A stretch of 7,046 bases of DNA from Paracoccaceae bacterium (GTDB lineage: Bacteria > Pseudomonadota > Alphaproteobacteria > Rhodobacterales > Rhodobacteraceae), in assembly GCA_023260935.1 (NCBI GenBank), contig JALQTL010000379.1, positions 1-7,046 of the forward strand, in the 5' to 3' direction. The number at the start of each line of letters is the position of its first letter. Within the stretch, counting starts at the first letter, position 1. Shown here piece after piece: positions 5,886 through 7,046 of this stretch. Position numbers and translations under genes: made by a program. Below the pieces are notes generated by a model. It was not told the origin of the DNA. It saw only the letters and a list, made by a program, of their open reading frames with translations, and searched no databases.

Positions 5886-7046
5886 GCAAGCACTGCCGAC
5901 TTGTGATCCCCGAAAGCCGCTGCCATCAGCGTCCGGGTATAGTCGGTCTGCGGGTTGTCAAAAATATGGCGGGCATCGCCTGCTTCGACCACGTCGCCCG
6001 CGCGCATCACCAGCACCCGGTGCGACATGGCCCGCACCACCCGCAGGTCATGGCTGATGAAGATATAGGCCAGCCCCCACTTCTTTTGCAGAGACCGCAA
6101 CAGATCGACGATCTGCACCTGCACCGTCATGTCCAGCGCCGAGGTAGGCTCGTCCAGCACCACAAGCTTCGGGCGCAGGATCATGGCCCGGGCAATAGCC
6201 ACCCGCTGCCGCTGACCGCCGGAAAATTCGTGCGGATAGCGCCCCATCGTGGCCGGGTCGAGGCCAACCTCGGCCATGATCTCGGCCACCATATCGCGCC
6301 GATTGCGGCCCGGATCAACCTCGTGAACGCCCAGCCCTTCGGCGATGATCTGTTCCACCGTCATTCGTGGGCTAAGGCTGCCGAACGGGTCTTGGAACAC
6401 AATCTGCATGTCACGCCGCAGGGGCCGCAGGGCCTTTCCCGGAAGATGCGAGATTTCACGACCCAACACCGCCACGGGCCCGGTCGATGGCACCAGCCGC
6501 AGGATCGCCAGCGCCAGCGTTGTCTTGCCGGAACCGGATTCGCCCACCACGCCCAGCGTTTCGCCCGCCCGCACGGTCAGGCTGGCATCGTTCACCGCCT
6601 TCACATGGCCCACGGTGCGCCGCAGGATGCCGGCAGTGATCGGGAACCAGACTCGCAAGCCTTCGGTCCTGACCACTTCCTCCGCGCCCTCGGGCACCGC
6701 GTCAGGCAGGCCACGCGGTTCGGCCGCCAGCAGTTTCTGGGTATAGGGATGGCGAGGGTTGGCAAAAAGCTCGACCGTGGGGGCCTGTTCGACCAACTCG
6801 CCGCCCTGCATCACGCAAACCCTGTCAGCGATCCGCCGCACGATCGTCAGATCATGGGTGATGAACAGCAGGCTCAGCCCCTCAGACCGTTTCAGCTCCA
6901 GCAGAAGATCAAGGATCTGGGCCTGAATCGTCACATCCAGCGCCGTGGTCGGTTCATCGGCAATCAGCAGGTCGGGGCCATTGGCCAGCGCCATGGCGAT
7001 CATCACCCGCTGCCTCTGCCCACCCGAAAGCTGGTGCGGATAAGCG
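5882..7046 (-). CDS. yejF: tandem-ATPase subunit of a peptide-type ABC importer, YejF-like (partial, N-terminus off the right edge)
   Basis: This subunit powers uptake of peptides or peptide-like compounds through a two-permease ABC importer on the inner face of the membrane. The visible 387 residues begin inside the first ATPase domain: signature LSGGQRQR (6-13), Walker B LLIADEP with catalytic E31, D-loop ALD, and H-loop H64. A peptide-importer tail (NPRHPYTQKLL, 96-106) leads through a linker to a complete second domain: Walker A GESGSGKTT (168-176), Q-loop Q218 (VFQDP), signature FSGGQRQR (274-281), Walker B VVLDEP with E299, and H-loop H332. It ends with NPQTDYTRTLMAAAF. Both ATPases are fused in one chain, and details such as VEQIIAEGLGVHEV and GLAYIFISHDLRVVRA resemble E. 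coli YejF (about 530 residues), so about 140 N-terminal residues should be missing. A GsiA- or DppDF-like fusion is the alternative. Binding-protein and permease genes are expected upstream, beyond 7046. The stop overlaps the glycosyltransferase start. Confidence 0.88.
   Translation of the reverse strand, partial: AYPHQLSGGQRQRVMIAMALANGPDLLIADEPTTALDVTIQAQILDLLLELKRSEGLSLLFITHDLTIVRRIADRVCVMQGGELVEQAPTVELFANPRHPYTQKLLAAEPRGLPDAVPEGAEEVVRTEGLRVWFPITAGILRRTVGHVKAVNDASLTVRAGETLGVVGESGSGKTTLALAILRLVPSTGPVAVLGREISHLPGKALRPLRRDMQIVFQDPFGSLSPRMTVEQIIAEGLGVHEVDPGRNRRDMVAEIMAEVGLDPATMGRYPHEFSGGQRQRVAIARAMILRPKLVVLDEPTSALDMTVQVQIVDLLRSLQKKWGLAYIFISHDLRVVRAMSHRVLVMRAGDVVEAGDARHIFDNPQTDYTRTLMAAAFGDHKSAVLA

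Noticed and set aside
4965..5906. Plus-strand 313-codon frame opposite the glycosyltransferase gene
   Set aside because: It is antisense to a protein with clear GT4 motifs; its translation has no recognisable fold and is H/R/Q-rich.
5882..7046. Separate OppD and OppF genes
   Set aside because: No stop or start lies between the two ATPase domains; they form one continuous frame, so this is a fused tandem ATPase.
1..7046. Mobile elements, CRISPR arrays, tRNA, rRNA, phage genes or toxin-antitoxin pairs
   Set aside because: On reading both strands I saw no direct-repeat arrays, transposase motifs, tRNA-like cloverleaf or phage proteins; nearly all bases are explained by six ordinary genes and short regulatory regions.

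Overview
The window reads as chromosomal DNA of a photosynthetic-type or related alphaproteobacterium of the Rhodobacterales (Rhodobacter, Paracoccus and their relatives). This rests on the high G+C content, strong G/C preference at third codon positions, the FnrL-type regulator, the long form of CcoN, and the gene order ccoN - universal stress gene - fnrL - hemN/hemZ. As I recall it, that order is the known oxygen-response cluster of Rhodobacter sphaeroides. I cannot assign a genus or species from sequence alone.

Layout. Positions 1-1332 (minus) hold the first 444 codons of ccoN, the catalytic subunit of cbb3 cytochrome c oxidase; its C-terminus and the expected ccoOQP lie off the left edge. 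A 207-base divergent regulatory region (1333-1539) carries two near-consensus FNR boxes. A tandem-domain universal stress protein gene (1540-2385, plus) follows and ends at a strong hairpin terminator shared with the oppositely oriented fnrL (2464-3213, minus). A 65-base divergent region holds a perfect FNR box and a second inverted repeat that cradles the ribosome binding site of hemN (3279-4634, plus), the oxygen-independent coproporphyrinogen III dehydrogenase. hemN converges, 15 bases apart, on an unrelated minus-strand pair: a tandem-ATPase peptide transporter gene of the YejF type (5882 to beyond 7046) and a family-4 glycosyltransferase gene (4650-5885). These two overlap by four bases.

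How it works together. FnrL is an iron-sulfur oxygen sensor that binds TTGAT-N4-ATCAA sites when oxygen falls. Sites of that kind stand before ccoN, usp, fnrL and hemN. The left 4.6 kb is therefore a compact low-oxygen module: a high-affinity terminal oxidase, an anaerobic haem synthesis step that needs no oxygen, a stress protein and their regulator. The right 2.4 kb appears to be a separate transport/glycosylation unit without visible FNR boxes.

I found no mobile element, CRISPR array, tRNA, rRNA or phage signature. I do not see an undescribed system here. The points most worth a second look are the fine geometry of the fnrL-hemN intergenic region and the coupling of the glycosyltransferase to the peptide transporter.
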